Of a stretch of DNA of 64,000 bases, positions 17,815 through 27,566 are shown piece after piece (positions within the stretch are counted from its first letter, which is position 1; every line of letters starts with the position of its first letter). A model generated the notes under the pieces. That model worked only from the letters and a program-made list of their open reading frames with translations, had not been told where the DNA came from and did no database searches. Source of the stretch: Lutibacter sp. A80 (lineage in GTDB: Bacteria; Bacteroidota; Bacteroidia; Flavobacteriales; Flavobacteriaceae); assembly GCF_022429645.1 (NCBI RefSeq), contig NZ_CP092480.1, positions 3,866,134-3,930,133 on the forward strand, in the 5' to 3' direction. The position numbers were made by a program, and so were the translations under genes.

Positions 17815-19107
17815 ATGAAATTAGAAAAATCAATTGAATTATACACTAAAGGAAAAAAACATTTAGTAGGAGCTGTAAATTCACCAGTAAGAGCTTTTAA
17901 ATCTGTTGGAGGCGTACCAATTTTTATTGATAAAGCCAAAGGGAGTAAAATTTACGATGTTGATGGGAATGAGTATGTAGATATGGTATTATCTTATGGC
18001 CCAATGATTTTAGGACATAGAAATAGTGTGGTTGAAAAAACTGTAAAAAAATATTTAAAAAACGGTTATACTTTTGGCGCTTCTACTAAAGGTGAAATTA
18101 TTTTGGCAGGTTTAGTTTGTGATGCTTTTCCGGGAATGGATAAAGTTCGTTTTGTAAATTCTGGTACAGAAGCTGTTTTAAGTGCAATCCGTTTAGCTAG
18201 AGCCTTTACAGGAAAAAATAAAATAATAAAATTTTCAGGTTGTTATCACGGTCATTCAGATGCATTATTAGTTGCAGCTGGTTCTGGTTTAGCTACATTA
18301 AGTATTCCTGGTAGTAAAGGAGTACCTGATGAGGCTGTTAAAAATACACTTATTGCAGAATATAATAATATTGATAGTGTTGAGCACCACCTAAGAAAAG
18401 ATGATGTTGCAGCTGTTATTATTGAGCCAATAGCTGGTAATATGGGAGTAATTCAGCCTAATAAAGATTTTATTGAAGAGTTAAGAGCATTAACAAAAGC
18501 TAGTGGTGTTTTATTAATAGCAGATGAGGTAATGACAGGTTTCCGATCTAAATTTGGAGGAGCACAAGAATTATTAGGTTTTGAAGCTGATATAACTTGT
18601 TTGGGAAAAGTTGTTGGAGGAGGTTTTCCTGTAGGAGCTTATGGAGCAAGAAATGAGATTATGGAAATGGTATCGCCTTTAGGAGATATGTATCAAGCAG
18701 GAACATTGTCAGGAAACCCAATAGCAATGTCTTGTGGAATTGCTACTTTAAAAGAATTAAAAAAACAGAATCCTTATGCAGATTTTGAAAAAACTGCTGC
18801 ATTTTTAGAGCGTGAAATGAAAGCCGCTGCTAAAGAAAATGGTATTGATTTACAAGTGAATAGATTTGGTTCTATGATCAATCCATTTTTTACAAAAGAA
18901 AAAGTAGTAGATTTTAAAACAGCGCAAACAAGTGATACTAAAAAGTTTAAAACATTCTTTTGGAAAATGATGGAACACGGAGTATTCTTACCACCATCAC
19001 AATTTGAATCTTGGTTTTTAGCAACAGCTATGTCAAAAAGAGATATTTATAAAGTGCGTTCGGCAATACAAATAGCCATGAAAGCTGTTGCAGATAAATT
19101 TAATTAA
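17815..19107 (+). CDS. hemL: glutamate-1-semialdehyde 2,1-aminomutase
   Basis: A 430-residue class III PLP aminotransferase converting glutamate-1-semialdehyde to 5-aminolevulinate. Seen are GAVNSPVRAFKSVGG at the N-terminus, the PLP contact VNSGTEAVLSAIRLAR, the Asp in LLIADEVMTGFR and the PLP lysine in CLGKVVGGGFPVGAYG. It works with HemA, whose reactive product it receives. It starts 6 nt after hemB. Confidence 0.97.
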   Translation: MKLEKSIELYTKGKKHLVGAVNSPVRAFKSVGGVPIFIDKAKGSKIYDVDGNEYVDMVLSYGPMILGHRNSVVEKTVKKYLKNGYTFGASTKGEIILAGLVCDAFPGMDKVRFVNSGTEAVLSAIRLARAFTGKNKIIKFSGCYHGHSDALLVAAGSGLATLSIPGSKGVPDEAVKNTLIAEYNNIDSVEHHLRKDDVAAVIIEPIAGNMGVIQPNKDFIEELRALTKASGVLLIADEVMTGFRSKFGGAQELLGFEADITCLGKVVGGGFPVGAYGARNEIMEMVSPLGDMYQAGTLSGNPIAMSCGIATLKELKKQNPYADFEKTAAFLEREMKAAAKENGIDLQVNRFGSMINPFFTKEKVVDFKTAQTSDTKKFKTFFWKMMEHGVFLPPSQFESWFLATAMSKRDIYKVRSAIQIAMKAVADKFN

Positions 19108-19137
19108 AAGTTTGAGGTATCTAGTAATAAATACTTA

Positions 19138-19179
19138 ATACCAACTATAAGATACCAACTATAAGATACCAACTACCAG
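19138..19179. repeat. 14-bp tandem repeat in the hemL-hemE spacer
   Basis: Three adjacent units: ATACCAACTATAAG at 19138-19151 and 19152-19165 (identical) and ATACCAACTACCAG at 19166-19179, then a partial ATACTAA. They fill half of the 83-nt spacer just before hemE. The other long spacers of this operon (before hemB and hemN) also contain ACTAATA / AACTCAC-like phrases. Confidence 0.85.
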
Positions 19180-19190
19180 ATACTAAAAAA

Positions 19191-20216
19191 ATGATAAAAA
19201 ACGATTTATTTTTAAGAGCATTAAAAGGAGAAACTGTTGAGCGTCCACCAGTTTGGATGATGCGTCAGGCAGGAAGATATTTACCAGAGTTTATAGCTAT
19301 TCGTGAAAAATATGATTTTTTCACACGTTGTAGAACTCCAGAATTAGCTTCAGAAATAACAGTACAACCAATTCGTAGATATGGTATGGATGCTGCTATT
19401 TTATTTTCTGATATTTTAGTAATTCCTCAAGCTATGAATATTGAGGTTGAAATGAAACCAGGTGTTGGTCCTTGGTTGCCAAATCCTATTCGATCTCAAA
19501 AAGATGTAGACAATGTAATTGTGCCAGATGTAACTGTTGAATTAGGTTATGTTATGGAAGCAATTAAAGCAACTAAAGAGTTGTTGAATAACGAGATTCC
19601 GTTAATTGGTTTTGCAGGTTCACCTTGGACAATCTTATGTTATTGCGTACAAGGTCAAGGTTCAAAAAACTTTGATAAAGCCAAAGAATTTTGTTTTACA
19701 CAACCAATTGCAGCGCATACGTTATTGCAAAAAATAACAGATACAACCATTGCTTACTTAAAAGAAAAAGTAAAATCGGGTGTAAATGCTGTTCAAATTT
19801 TTGATTCTTGGGGAGGAATGTTATCTCCAACAGATTATCAAGAATTTTCTTGGAAATACATCAATCAAATTATTGAAGCATTAAAAGATGATGCGCCAGT
19901 AATTGCCTTTGGAAAAGGATGTTGGTTTGCATTGGAAGATATGGCAAATTCAAATGCATCTGCTATTGGTATTGATTGGACAGTTGCTCCAAAAGTAGCT
20001 CGAAAATTAACTGGAAATAAAGTAACTTTACAAGGTAATTTTGATCCTGTTCGTTTGTTATCGCCTCCAAAAGTAATTAAAACAATGGTAAAAGAGATGA
20101 TTGATGAATTTGGAAAAGATAAATATATTGTAAATTTAGGTCACGGAATTTTACCACACGTACCTTTAGATAATGCCAAAGCATTTATTGATGCTGTTAA
20201 AGAGTATAATAACTAG
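19191..20216 (+). CDS. hemE: uroporphyrinogen decarboxylase
   Basis: A 341-residue enzyme decarboxylating uroporphyrinogen III to coproporphyrinogen III. The first family signature [16 protein letters not shown] is near residue 20, with [16 protein letters not shown], the second signature [16 protein letters not shown] and the C-terminal [14 protein letters not shown]. Start and length match the family. It lies after the tandem-repeat spacer and before hemN. Confidence 0.97.
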   Translation: MIKNDLFLRALKGETVERPPVWMMRQAGRYLPEFIAIREKYDFFTRCRTPELASEITVQPIRRYGMDAAILFSDILVIPQAMNIEVEMKPGVGPWLPNPIRSQKDVDNVIVPDVTVELGYVMEAIKATKELLNNEIPLIGFAGSPWTILCYCVQGQGSKNFDKAKEFCFTQPIAAHTLLQKITDTTIAYLKEKVKSGVNAVQIFDSWGGMLSPTDYQEFSWKYINQIIEALKDDAPVIAFGKGCWFALEDMANSNASAIGIDWTVAPKVARKLTGNKVTLQGNFDPVRLLSPPKVIKTMVKEMIDEFGKDKYIVNLGHGILPHVPLDNAKAFIDAVKEYNN

Positions 20217-20291
20217 ATAATAGAATTGAGATTTTAATATTGAATAGAATTTCATTACTCATTTCTTATTACTAACAACTCACTGCTAATT

Positions 20292-21650
20292 ATGAAGAAT
20301 CTAATTCAAAAATATAATATTCCAGGACCAAGGTATACCAGTTATCCAACAGTACCTTTTTGGGATAAAGAAGGAATTGCTCAACAAGATTGGGAACGTA
20401 CAGTTAAAAAATCGTTTGACGAAAGTAATGAAGTAGAGGGAATTAGCTTATACATTCATTTACCTTTTTGCGAAAGTTTATGTACGTTTTGCGCGTGTCA
20501 TAAAAAAATAACAAAACGTCACGAAGTAGAACAACCTTATTTAGAAACTGTTTTAAAAGAATGGGATTTATATTGTGATTTATTGGTTGAAAGACCAAAA
20601 ATTAGAGAAATTCATTTAGGTGGAGGAACACCAACTTTCTTTTCTTCAGAAAATTTAAAAAAACTAATAAACGGAATTTTTAAAAGAGCCGATAAGTTTG
20701 AAACTTTTGATTTTAGTTATGAAGGACATCCAAATCATACTTCAGAAGAGCAATTACAAACCTTATATGATTTAGGTTCAAGACGAAATAGTTTTGGAAT
20801 TCAAGATTACGATCCTAAGGTTCAAAAAGCAATACATCGTGTTCAAAGTTTTGAGCAAGTAAAACGTGTAAACGATTTGTCTAGAAAAATAGGTTATGAA
20901 TCTATCAGTCACGACTTAATTTTTGGATTGCCTTTTCAAACCGAAGAAAGTATACGAAATACCATAAAAAATACCATTGAATTAAAACCAGATAGAATTG
21001 CTTATTACAGTTATGCACATGTACCTTGGATAAAAGGAGTTGGACAACGTGGTTTTGATGAAAATGATTTACCTAAAGATACTGAGAAACGTCATTTATA
21101 CGAATTAGGAAAACAATTGTTTTTTGATAATGGTTATGTTGAAGTTGGTATGGATCATTTTGCTTTGCCAACCGATTCGTTACATAAAGCTATGGAATCT
21201 AAAAAATTACATAGAAACTTTATGGGGTATACTGCTGGTAAAACCGAATTAATGATTGGTCTGGGAATGTCTTCAATTTCAGATTCTTGGTATGCTTTTG
21301 CGCAAAATGAAAAAGATGTTGATACCTATACTAAAAAAGTGAATAAAGGAATTATTCCAATTTTTAGAGGTCATTTATTAACTGATACGGATTTAGTTAT
21401 TAGAAAACATATTTTAAATTTAATGTGTAACCTAGAAACTGAATGGGATAATAAATTAAGTGAAAAAGTAAAAACAGAAATTATAGAACGCTTACAAGAG
21501 ATAATTGACGATGGTTTGGTTGAAGTTTCAAATACTAAAATAACTGTAAAAGAAGAGGGAAGAATGTTTATTAGAAATATTTGTATGGCCTTTGATTTAC
21601 GTTTAATTGAAAATAAACCAGAAACCAGAGTCTTTTCTATGACTATTTAA
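20292..21650 (+). CDS. hemN: oxygen-independent coproporphyrinogen III oxidase
   Basis: A 452-residue radical SAM enzyme. CESLCTFCAC is the CxxxCxxCxC motif that distinguishes true HemN from HemW-like relatives; IHLGGGTPTFF and the SAM-binding strands follow. The C-terminal HemN domain contains NFMGYTAGKTELMIGLGMSS. It converts coproporphyrinogen III to protoporphyrinogen IX without oxygen, feeding HemJ. It is the last gene of the operon, with a strong terminator 27 nt after the stop. Confidence 0.96.
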   Translation: MKNLIQKYNIPGPRYTSYPTVPFWDKEGIAQQDWERTVKKSFDESNEVEGISLYIHLPFCESLCTFCACHKKITKRHEVEQPYLETVLKEWDLYCDLLVERPKIREIHLGGGTPTFFSSENLKKLINGIFKRADKFETFDFSYEGHPNHTSEEQLQTLYDLGSRRNSFGIQDYDPKVQKAIHRVQSFEQVKRVNDLSRKIGYESISHDLIFGLPFQTEESIRNTIKNTIELKPDRIAYYSYAHVPWIKGVGQRGFDENDLPKDTEKRHLYELGKQLFFDNGYVEVGMDHFALPTDSLHKAMESKKLHRNFMGYTAGKTELMIGLGMSSISDSWYAFAQNEKDVDTYTKKVNKGIIPIFRGHLLTDTDLVIRKHILNLMCNLETEWDNKLSEKVKTEIIERLQEIIDDGLVEVSNTKITVKEEGRMFIRNICMAFDLRLIENKPETRVFSMTI

Positions 21651-21676
21651 GTGTAATTATAAAAATACTTAACTTA

Positions 21677-21709
21677 AACTCGGACATTTAAAATGTTCGA
21701 GTTTTTTTA
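21677..21709 (+). terminator. terminator of the hem operon
   Basis: AACTCGGACATT pairs with AATGTTCGAGTT (12 bp, one G-T pair) around a short A-rich loop and is followed by seven T. It is the strongest intrinsic terminator in the first half of the window. Confidence 0.85.
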
Positions 21710-21871
21710 TGCATAATTTGGAGTAAAATCTATCTAGCATATATTTTGTTAAGTATATTAATATGTTTTTAAGGTTAAGTTTTTTTCAAATCAAATATTA
21801 TTAAATTTTTTATAGGAAACTCTTGCTAGAATATAAAGCTCAACATATTTAATATTGGGCTATAATTTTTG

Positions 21872-21879
21872 TAAATTTG
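21872..21879 (+). promoter_or_regulatory. -7 box of the E2 acyltransferase gene
   Basis: TAAATTTG fits TAnnTTTG, 23 nt before the ATG at 21903. No good -33 TTG lies at 17-23 nt. The position rules against the frame extension that begins at 21855. Confidence 0.5.
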
Positions 21880-21902
21880 CCGAACTTAAAAAAACACACA
21901 TA

Positions 21903-23216
21903 ATGGCAAAATTTGAAGTAAAAATTCCTAAAATGGGTGAAAGTGTTGCAGAAGCAACTATAACTTCTTGGTTAAAAGAAGTTGGCAGTAGTGTTGAACT
22001 AGATGAAGCAATTGTAGAAATTGCAACAGATAAAGTAGATTCTGAAGTGCCGAGTGAAGTAGAAGGAACTTTAATAGAGATATTGTATGATGTTGATAGT
22101 GTAGTAAAAGTTGGTGATACCATTGCAATAATTGAAACTTTAGGAGAAAACGAAAGTACAAATACTACAGATGAAGTTGAAGTTGTTGATGAAGCTACAA
22201 CTATTGAATTAGAAAAAGAAGTTAATGAGGTAATTGAAACAACAAGTATAGAAAAAAAATCCGCATCGGGTAAATTTTATTCTCCTTTAGTTAGAAATAT
22301 AGCAGAAAAAGAAGGTGTTTCAATTGAACAATTAGAAGCTATTGTTGGAACTGGGAAAGACAATAGAGTTACAAAAGATGATATTTTTGCATATTTAGAA
22401 AGTGGAAAAAATGAAGTTACACCAGTTGAAAAAAAGGAGCCTGTTTCAAAAAATATAATCGAAAATAAAACTGCAGTAAAACCTGTAACTCCAGTTTCAG
22501 TTAATGGAGGTGATGAAATAATTGAAATGAGCAGAATGGGAAAATTAATAGCCCATCATATGTCAGAGTCTGTTCAAACATCGGCACATGTACAATCATT
22601 TATTGAAGTTGATGTAACCAATATTGTTAAATGGAGAAATAAAATTAAAGACCAATTTTTTGCACGTGAAGGTGAGAAAATAACCTATACTCCAATTTTT
22701 ATGCAAGCAGTTGCAAAAGCTATTAAACAATATCCAATGATTAATATTTCTGTTGATGGTGATAAAATTATCAAAAGAAAAAATATTAATTTAGGAATGG
22801 CTGCAGCTTTACCAGATGGAAATTTAATTGTACCGGTAATTAAAAATGCAGATCAGTTAAATTTAGTTGGAATAACAAGATCTGTAAACGATTTAGCAAA
22901 TAGAGCTAGAACTGGAAAATTAAATCCAGATGATATTCAAGACGGTACTTATACTGTTACAAATGTTGGAAGTTTTGGAAGTGTTTTTGGAACTCCAATT
23001 ATTAATCAACCACAAGTCGCTATTTTAGCTTTGGGTGCTATTAGAAAAGTGCCTGCTGTAATTGAAACACCTGAAGGTGATTTTATAGGAATAAGACATA
23101 AAATGTTTATTTCACACTCTTATGATCATAGAGTTGTAAATGGTGCATTAGGAGGAATGTTTATAAAAGTTATTAAAGACTATTTAGAGGCTTGGAGTGT
23201 AGATGCTAAATTTTAA
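21903..23216 (+). CDS. 2-oxoacid dehydrogenase E2 (dihydrolipoamide acyltransferase)
   Basis: 437 residues from the ATG at 21903. Order: one lipoyl domain with the lipoylated Lys44 in EIATDKVDSEVPSE, an acidic Thr/Glu-rich linker, a peripheral subunit-binding domain (YSPLVRNIAEKEGVSIEQL), a second linker, and the catalytic domain ending in SHSYDHRVVNGALGG. The usual HxxxDG active-site motif reads His409...Asn413-Gly, so the Asp is replaced by Asn. It transfers acyl groups from E1 to CoA; whether it belongs to the 2-oxoglutarate or branched-chain complex is unclear. No E1 or E3 gene is adjacent. Confidence 0.9.
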   Translation: MAKFEVKIPKMGESVAEATITSWLKEVGSSVELDEAIVEIATDKVDSEVPSEVEGTLIEILYDVDSVVKVGDTIAIIETLGENESTNTTDEVEVVDEATTIELEKEVNEVIETTSIEKKSASGKFYSPLVRNIAEKEGVSIEQLEAIVGTGKDNRVTKDDIFAYLESGKNEVTPVEKKEPVSKNIIENKTAVKPVTPVSVNGGDEIIEMSRMGKLIAHHMSESVQTSAHVQSFIEVDVTNIVKWRNKIKDQFFAREGEKITYTPIFMQAVAKAIKQYPMINISVDGDKIIKRKNINLGMAAALPDGNLIVPVIKNADQLNLVGITRSVNDLANRARTGKLNPDDIQDGTYTVTNVGSFGSVFGTPIINQPQVAILALGAIRKVPAVIETPEGDFIGIRHKMFISHSYDHRVVNGALGGMFIKVIKDYLEAWSVDAKF

Positions 23217-23409
23217 AGCAGTCAGATTTTTTATTTTATTCTAAAAAAATATTTTATTAAAATATCTGTATTGTTGAGGTTAAACCATTTTAATTTCATA
23301 CAATATGGATATTGTTAATTTAAAATAATATAAACGGATTCTCGAAAAGTTTCAATTATGGAGCTTTATTTATCTTAAAATTTATTGATTTTTATTAAAA
23401 ATTATAACT

Positions 23410-24690
23410 ATGATTGATTTTATTAATCTAATTGATTACACCACTTTTATTAAAGAAGTTTTCCTTGATAGAGGAGTTTCTAATTTTTGGGCAGAGCTAT
23501 TAAATTTAATTATAACACTAAGTATAATTGCTGTAGGTGCTTATTTTTTAGACAGAACCTTAAGAAGAATTATAATCAAAGGTTTTGATATGTTTTCTGT
23601 TAAAACTACTACTACATTTGATGATTTTTTAGTGCAAAGTAAATTTCCTAGGTATATAGCTCATATAATACCTCTAATATTTTTAGAAGCATTAGTTCCA
23701 TCAATTTTAATAGACTTTCCTCTTTTATTTAAAGGGTTTGAAGATGTTATAAGTATATATGCAATTGTTTTATTTGTAAAAATTATTAGAAGTTTTTTAA
23801 GGTCTACACAGCGATACTTAAGAACCAAAGAACGTTATAAGGATAAGCCTTTAGAAAGCTATATTCAAGTTATAATGATTTTTTTATGGGGTTTAGCAAT
23901 TATTTTTATCATTTATCAATTAACAGGAAGAGATATTTTAAGTTTTGCTACATTAGGTGCAGCATCTGCTGTAATATTGTTAATTTTTAAAGATACTATT
24001 TTAGGTTTTGTAGCTTCAATTCAGGTTTCTGTTAACGATATTGTTAGAATAGGTGACTGGATTGCATACCCAAAATTTGGAGCAGATGGTACGGTTACAG
24101 ATATTAATTTAGCATCAGTTCGTGTGCGTAATTGGGATAATACATTTACTACTATTCCTACATATAGTTTAATTTCAGATTCTTTCCAAAACTGGAGAGG
24201 AATGGAAGAGTCGGGTGGACGAAGAATAAAAAGAGCCATTTTAATTAAACAATCTTCTATAAAGTTTTTAACTAAAGATGAAATTGATGGTTTTAAGAAA
24301 ATAAACTTAGTTTCTGAGTACTTAGAAGATAAATATAAAGAAATAACAGATTATAACAATAAAATTAATGCAGATAAGTCTGTTTTAATAAATGGAAGAA
24401 ACCTTACTAATTTTGGTGTTTTTAGAAAATACTTAGATGCTTATTTAAATCAAAATGCTTCAGTTAGTAAAGAGTTATTTTCTATGGTTAGGCAATTAGC
24501 ACCTACCTCAAAAGGAATTCCTCTAGAAATTTATTGTTTTAGTACAAATAAACAATGGGCATATTATGAAGCTATTATGGCTGATATTTTTGACCATGTA
24601 ATTGCTGCAATTCCTTATTTTGATTTAGAGGTTTTTGAAGAGCCTACAGGAAAAGATTTACAAACCTTTGTAAAGGAATCTCAGAAATAA
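23410..24690 (+). CDS. MscS-family mechanosensitive channel
   Basis: A 426-residue membrane protein. The first 190 residues hold about four to five helices. The pore-lining region precedes the MscS beta domain VNDIVRIGDWIAYP...GTVTDINLASVRVRNWDNT, then TIPTYSLISDSFQNWRGM, and a soluble C-terminal alpha/beta domain. It would release solutes on hypo-osmotic shock. It stands alone between 190-nt and 170-nt spacers; the upstream spacer 23217-23409 is AT-rich and shows nothing clear. Confidence 0.9.
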   Translation: MIDFINLIDYTTFIKEVFLDRGVSNFWAELLNLIITLSIIAVGAYFLDRTLRRIIIKGFDMFSVKTTTTFDDFLVQSKFPRYIAHIIPLIFLEALVPSILIDFPLLFKGFEDVISIYAIVLFVKIIRSFLRSTQRYLRTKERYKDKPLESYIQVIMIFLWGLAIIFIIYQLTGRDILSFATLGAASAVILLIFKDTILGFVASIQVSVNDIVRIGDWIAYPKFGADGTVTDINLASVRVRNWDNTFTTIPTYSLISDSFQNWRGMEESGGRRIKRAILIKQSSIKFLTKDEIDGFKKINLVSEYLEDKYKEITDYNNKINADKSVLINGRNLTNFGVFRKYLDAYLNQNASVSKELFSMVRQLAPTSKGIPLEIYCFSTNKQWAYYEAIMADIFDHVIAAIPYFDLEVFEEPTGKDLQTFVKESQK

Positions 24691-24798
24691 AAGAATCAAT
24701 TAATTAAGAGCCTATAAGATTTAAATCTGGGATGTTCAATTTTTTCAACTTTATTTAATTGATATAGAGTTAATTATGTGTTGGTCTAAAATTTAAAA

Positions 24799-24836
24799 CT
24801 CACAAATTCTTTATTGTAAAATAAGGAATTTGTGAG
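24799..24836 (-). terminator. terminator of the HYC/TonB/HMA operon
   Basis: CTCACAAATTC and GAATTTGTGAG form a perfect 11-bp stem, extended by TTTAT/ATAAG, with a 6-nt loop. On the minus strand it is followed by TTTTAAATTTT, fitting termination of the leftward metal operon 24 nt after its last stop. On the plus strand the following bases are A-rich, so it would not serve the MscS gene well. Confidence 0.75.
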
Positions 24837-24860
24837 TAAAAAAATTAAACCTAATTTAAA

Positions 24861-25226
24861 TTATTCTTCTTCGTGTCCATATTGAGGATCAACTCTATCG
24901 TATTTACAGCAGTCGTGTAAACTGTTGTAAGCTTCATCTGTAGCTTTTACTTTTGGAGTGTCATGGCCAACTGCAGCTATATTTTTATGAATGGTAAGTT
25001 CATCTACTTTTCGTTCATCCATAATTAAGGAAAGTTCATGAGTTTCTATGCTCCAAGTACAAAATTTTACTCCTTTGGTTTTTAAAACAGCTTTTTCAAT
25101 ACGGTCTTTGCACATTTCACAAATACCATTTACATTAATACTAAGTTTAGCATTCTTATTTTTCTTTTGTGCTTGCGTTGAAATTCCTATAAAAAGAATT
25201 GCAATAACTAATAGTGTTTTTTTCAT
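24861..25226 (-). CDS. exported heavy-metal-associated (HMA) domain protein
   Basis: 121 residues with a signal peptide ending ...IGISTQAQ. The HMA fold carries the metal-binding CxxC in VNGICEMCKDRIEKAV, followed by a second Cys in VKFCTWSIETHEL and a CC-His-rich tail (LHDCCKYD...GHEEE). It probably binds Cu+ or a similar soft metal in the periplasm. It is the last gene of a three-gene minus-strand operon behind the TonB receptor and the HYC protein. Confidence 0.85.
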   Translation of the reverse strand: MKKTLLVIAILFIGISTQAQKKNKNAKLSINVNGICEMCKDRIEKAVLKTKGVKFCTWSIETHELSLIMDERKVDELTIHKNIAAVGHDTPKVKATDEAYNSLHDCCKYDRVDPQYGHEEE

Positions 25227-25265
25227 TTTAAAATTTATTTTAAAGGTTATAATTGTATAAAATCG

Positions 25266-27494
25266 TTATTCAATATTAAATCTAATTCCTGTATAATACA
25301 TAGCACCAAGTACAGAAGAGTATACAATACTTGAATCAAAATTTGCTCCAAATGGATCATCAGCTCCTAAAATTGGTGTTTTTTGTCTGTGATTGCTTAA
25401 GTTTTCACCTCCTAAGTACCACTCAAATCTAGGTGAGAAAACTTTTGTAATTTGCGCATTCATATTGGTATGTGCATCGGCGTATTCAGGTAATTGATAA
25501 GCAGATGTAAAAATGCTTGTATCTGGTAAACGTTGTTCACTTATCCAATTATATGTAAAATCAAATTTCCAATTTCCGTCTTTTTCATTTAGATGTGTCT
25601 GAAATGATAAGTTGGTGAAAAAACGATTTTTAGGTTGCATTGGTTGTTGTTTTTTACCAGAGATATAGTTGTTTTTTATGTCTTGATATTTATATGCGGT
25701 TTTAATATTGAAATGTATAAAAGGACTGTAATTAACTTCAACCTGAAAACTATTAGCTTTTGTATTGCTTGTAGCATTGTAGAATGAAATTTCTGAAGGA
25801 TTTTCCGTATCTACAATAATTTGTTCACTAAAATCGGTTTTGTAATAATCGAATATAATGTTTCCATTTCTATTTAAAAATTTAAATTTTTGTGTAAATG
25901 AAGCTCCATAATTCCAAGCTATTTCAGGATTTAAACCATAAAATTCACCATTATTGTTTAGTATATTAATGGTTCTATTTGTTCCAAAAAGCCATTGGTT
26001 TTCAGCAAAAATAGCAGCACTTTTTTTCCCTCTACCAGCAGATAAACGAAATGTACTTGTTTCCCAAGGTGTATATTTTAAATGTAAACGAGGTGTTATA
26101 AATGTTTCTAATAAATTGTGATGATCTACTCTAATTCCTGCAGAAAGGCTTAAATTTGATAAGTTATCGTAATTATATTCAAAGAAAGCACCAACAGAGT
26201 TTTCGTTTCTTTTGTAATTATTTGTCAAAACTAGTTCATCAAAATTATCAAAAGTGGCACTAACTCCAGTAACAAATTTATTACGAGTATCTGAAATTAT
26301 AGAATTATAAACAAAATTGGCATAACCACTCTCGTGTTTGATGTTGTAATCATTCAAACCAAAATAAGAATCTTGATTATGAGAACTGTAAGCAACCTGT
26401 AACCCTAAATTTTTATAGGGTAATTCAGGATATACATAACCAACTTTTGCTGAGGTTTCAAAACGTTCAGTAGTTATTTCACTTCCCCAAAAAGTAGTAG
26501 TTTTTTTATGAATATCTGGTTCGAAATTTATTTCTCCAGTGGTTTTATTATCTTTTAAATACCGTAAATTAATAAAGCTAACCCATCCTTTTTCAGTATC
26601 TGTATACTGCCATCGGTTCATAATATTTACTTGTTTTGTAAGTGGAGCATCTAAAAAATTATCGTTATTATCATCTATTTTTTTGTCTCTCATATCTCCA
26701 TGAAGGTACAAACCTGTATTCCATTTATCGGAAATTTTTGTATTAAAATGAGTATTTAATTCTAACCTACCATTAAGTGAACCATATGTGTTAACAAATA
26801 ATTTTTTATCGGTTAAAGGTTTTACTAATTCAGCATTTATTTGTCCTGCAATACTTTCGTAACCGTTAACTACGCTTCCGGCGCCTTTAGTAATTTGGAT
26901 GCTTTCAACCCAAGTTCCAGGCGTAAAAGTAAGTCCATACGTTTGGGCTGCACCTCTTATGTTAGGAATGTTTTCTTGAACTATTTGAATGTATGGACTT
27001 GTTAAACCCAACATTTTAATTTGTTTTGTTCCAGTAAGGGCATCGCTATAATTTACATCTATAGAAGGATTGGTTTCAAAACTTTCAGCTAAATTACAAC
27101 ACGCTGCTTTTAAAAGTTCTTCTTTATTTACATTAATTATATTTTTTACAACATAATTAGGTCTGCTAGTACTTTTTCTATTAGTTTGAATTTGAACTTC
27201 ATCTAATTGGTTGTCGGCTATTAAAATAATAGTTAAATCTTCTGAATTATTTATTGAAATATTTTGAGTTTTATAGCCAATAAAACTGACAATAAGTTTA
27301 CTATAATCTTCTAGTGTTTGAATTTCAAAATTTCCTTTCTCGTCAGAATTTGTACCTAATTGAGAATTTTCCCAATAAATGCTAGCTCCTAAAATAGGAG
27401 AATTATTTGCATCTAAAATGGTTCCTTTAATTGTTTTTTGACTAAATACTATAAAGGGGAATAGTATAAATAATATAAAAATATGTTTATTCAT
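25266..27494 (-). CDS. TonB-dependent receptor, probably metal-related
   Basis: A 742-residue outer-membrane protein: signal peptide (FILFPFIVFSQ), CarboxypepD_reg-like domain (KGTILDANNSPILGASIYW, about 20-100), plug with LLKAACCNLAESFETNPS and GAGSVVNGYESIAGQINAEL, then a 22-strand barrel ending in an aromatic-rich last strand (MYYTGIRFNIE). The AACCN segment in the plug and the flanking HMA and HYC-type genes point to a metal, perhaps copper, as cargo. It starts 72 nt after the HYC gene; the spacer contains a GCCAAT...ATTGGC hairpin. Confidence 0.88.
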   Translation of the reverse strand: MNKHIFILFILFPFIVFSQKTIKGTILDANNSPILGASIYWENSQLGTNSDEKGNFEIQTLEDYSKLIVSFIGYKTQNISINNSEDLTIILIADNQLDEVQIQTNRKSTSRPNYVVKNIINVNKEELLKAACCNLAESFETNPSIDVNYSDALTGTKQIKMLGLTSPYIQIVQENIPNIRGAAQTYGLTFTPGTWVESIQITKGAGSVVNGYESIAGQINAELVKPLTDKKLFVNTYGSLNGRLELNTHFNTKISDKWNTGLYLHGDMRDKKIDDNNDNFLDAPLTKQVNIMNRWQYTDTEKGWVSFINLRYLKDNKTTGEINFEPDIHKKTTTFWGSEITTERFETSAKVGYVYPELPYKNLGLQVAYSSHNQDSYFGLNDYNIKHESGYANFVYNSIISDTRNKFVTGVSATFDNFDELVLTNNYKRNENSVGAFFEYNYDNLSNLSLSAGIRVDHHNLLETFITPRLHLKYTPWETSTFRLSAGRGKKSAAIFAENQWLFGTNRTINILNNNGEFYGLNPEIAWNYGASFTQKFKFLNRNGNIIFDYYKTDFSEQIIVDTENPSEISFYNATSNTKANSFQVEVNYSPFIHFNIKTAYKYQDIKNNYISGKKQQPMQPKNRFFTNLSFQTHLNEKDGNWKFDFTYNWISEQRLPDTSIFTSAYQLPEYADAHTNMNAQITKVFSPRFEWYLGGENLSNHRQKTPILGADDPFGANFDSSIVYSSVLGAMYYTGIRFNIE

Positions 27495-27566
27495 GTTATT
27501 ATTCTTAATAATTGATAATTAGCCAATATTAGAATTGGCTTTTAAGCTTTTAAAAAAAGCGTAATA

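Noticed and set aside
21855..21902. N-terminal extension of the E2 acyltransferase
   Set aside because: It crosses the TAAATTTG -7 box, and the lipoyl domain begins at the later ATG (MAKFEVKIPKMGES).
27511..27545. GCCAAT...ATTGGC hairpin between the HYC gene and the TonB receptor gene as terminator
   Set aside because: Only a 6-bp stem and no T-run in the direction of transcription; the genes look like one operon.
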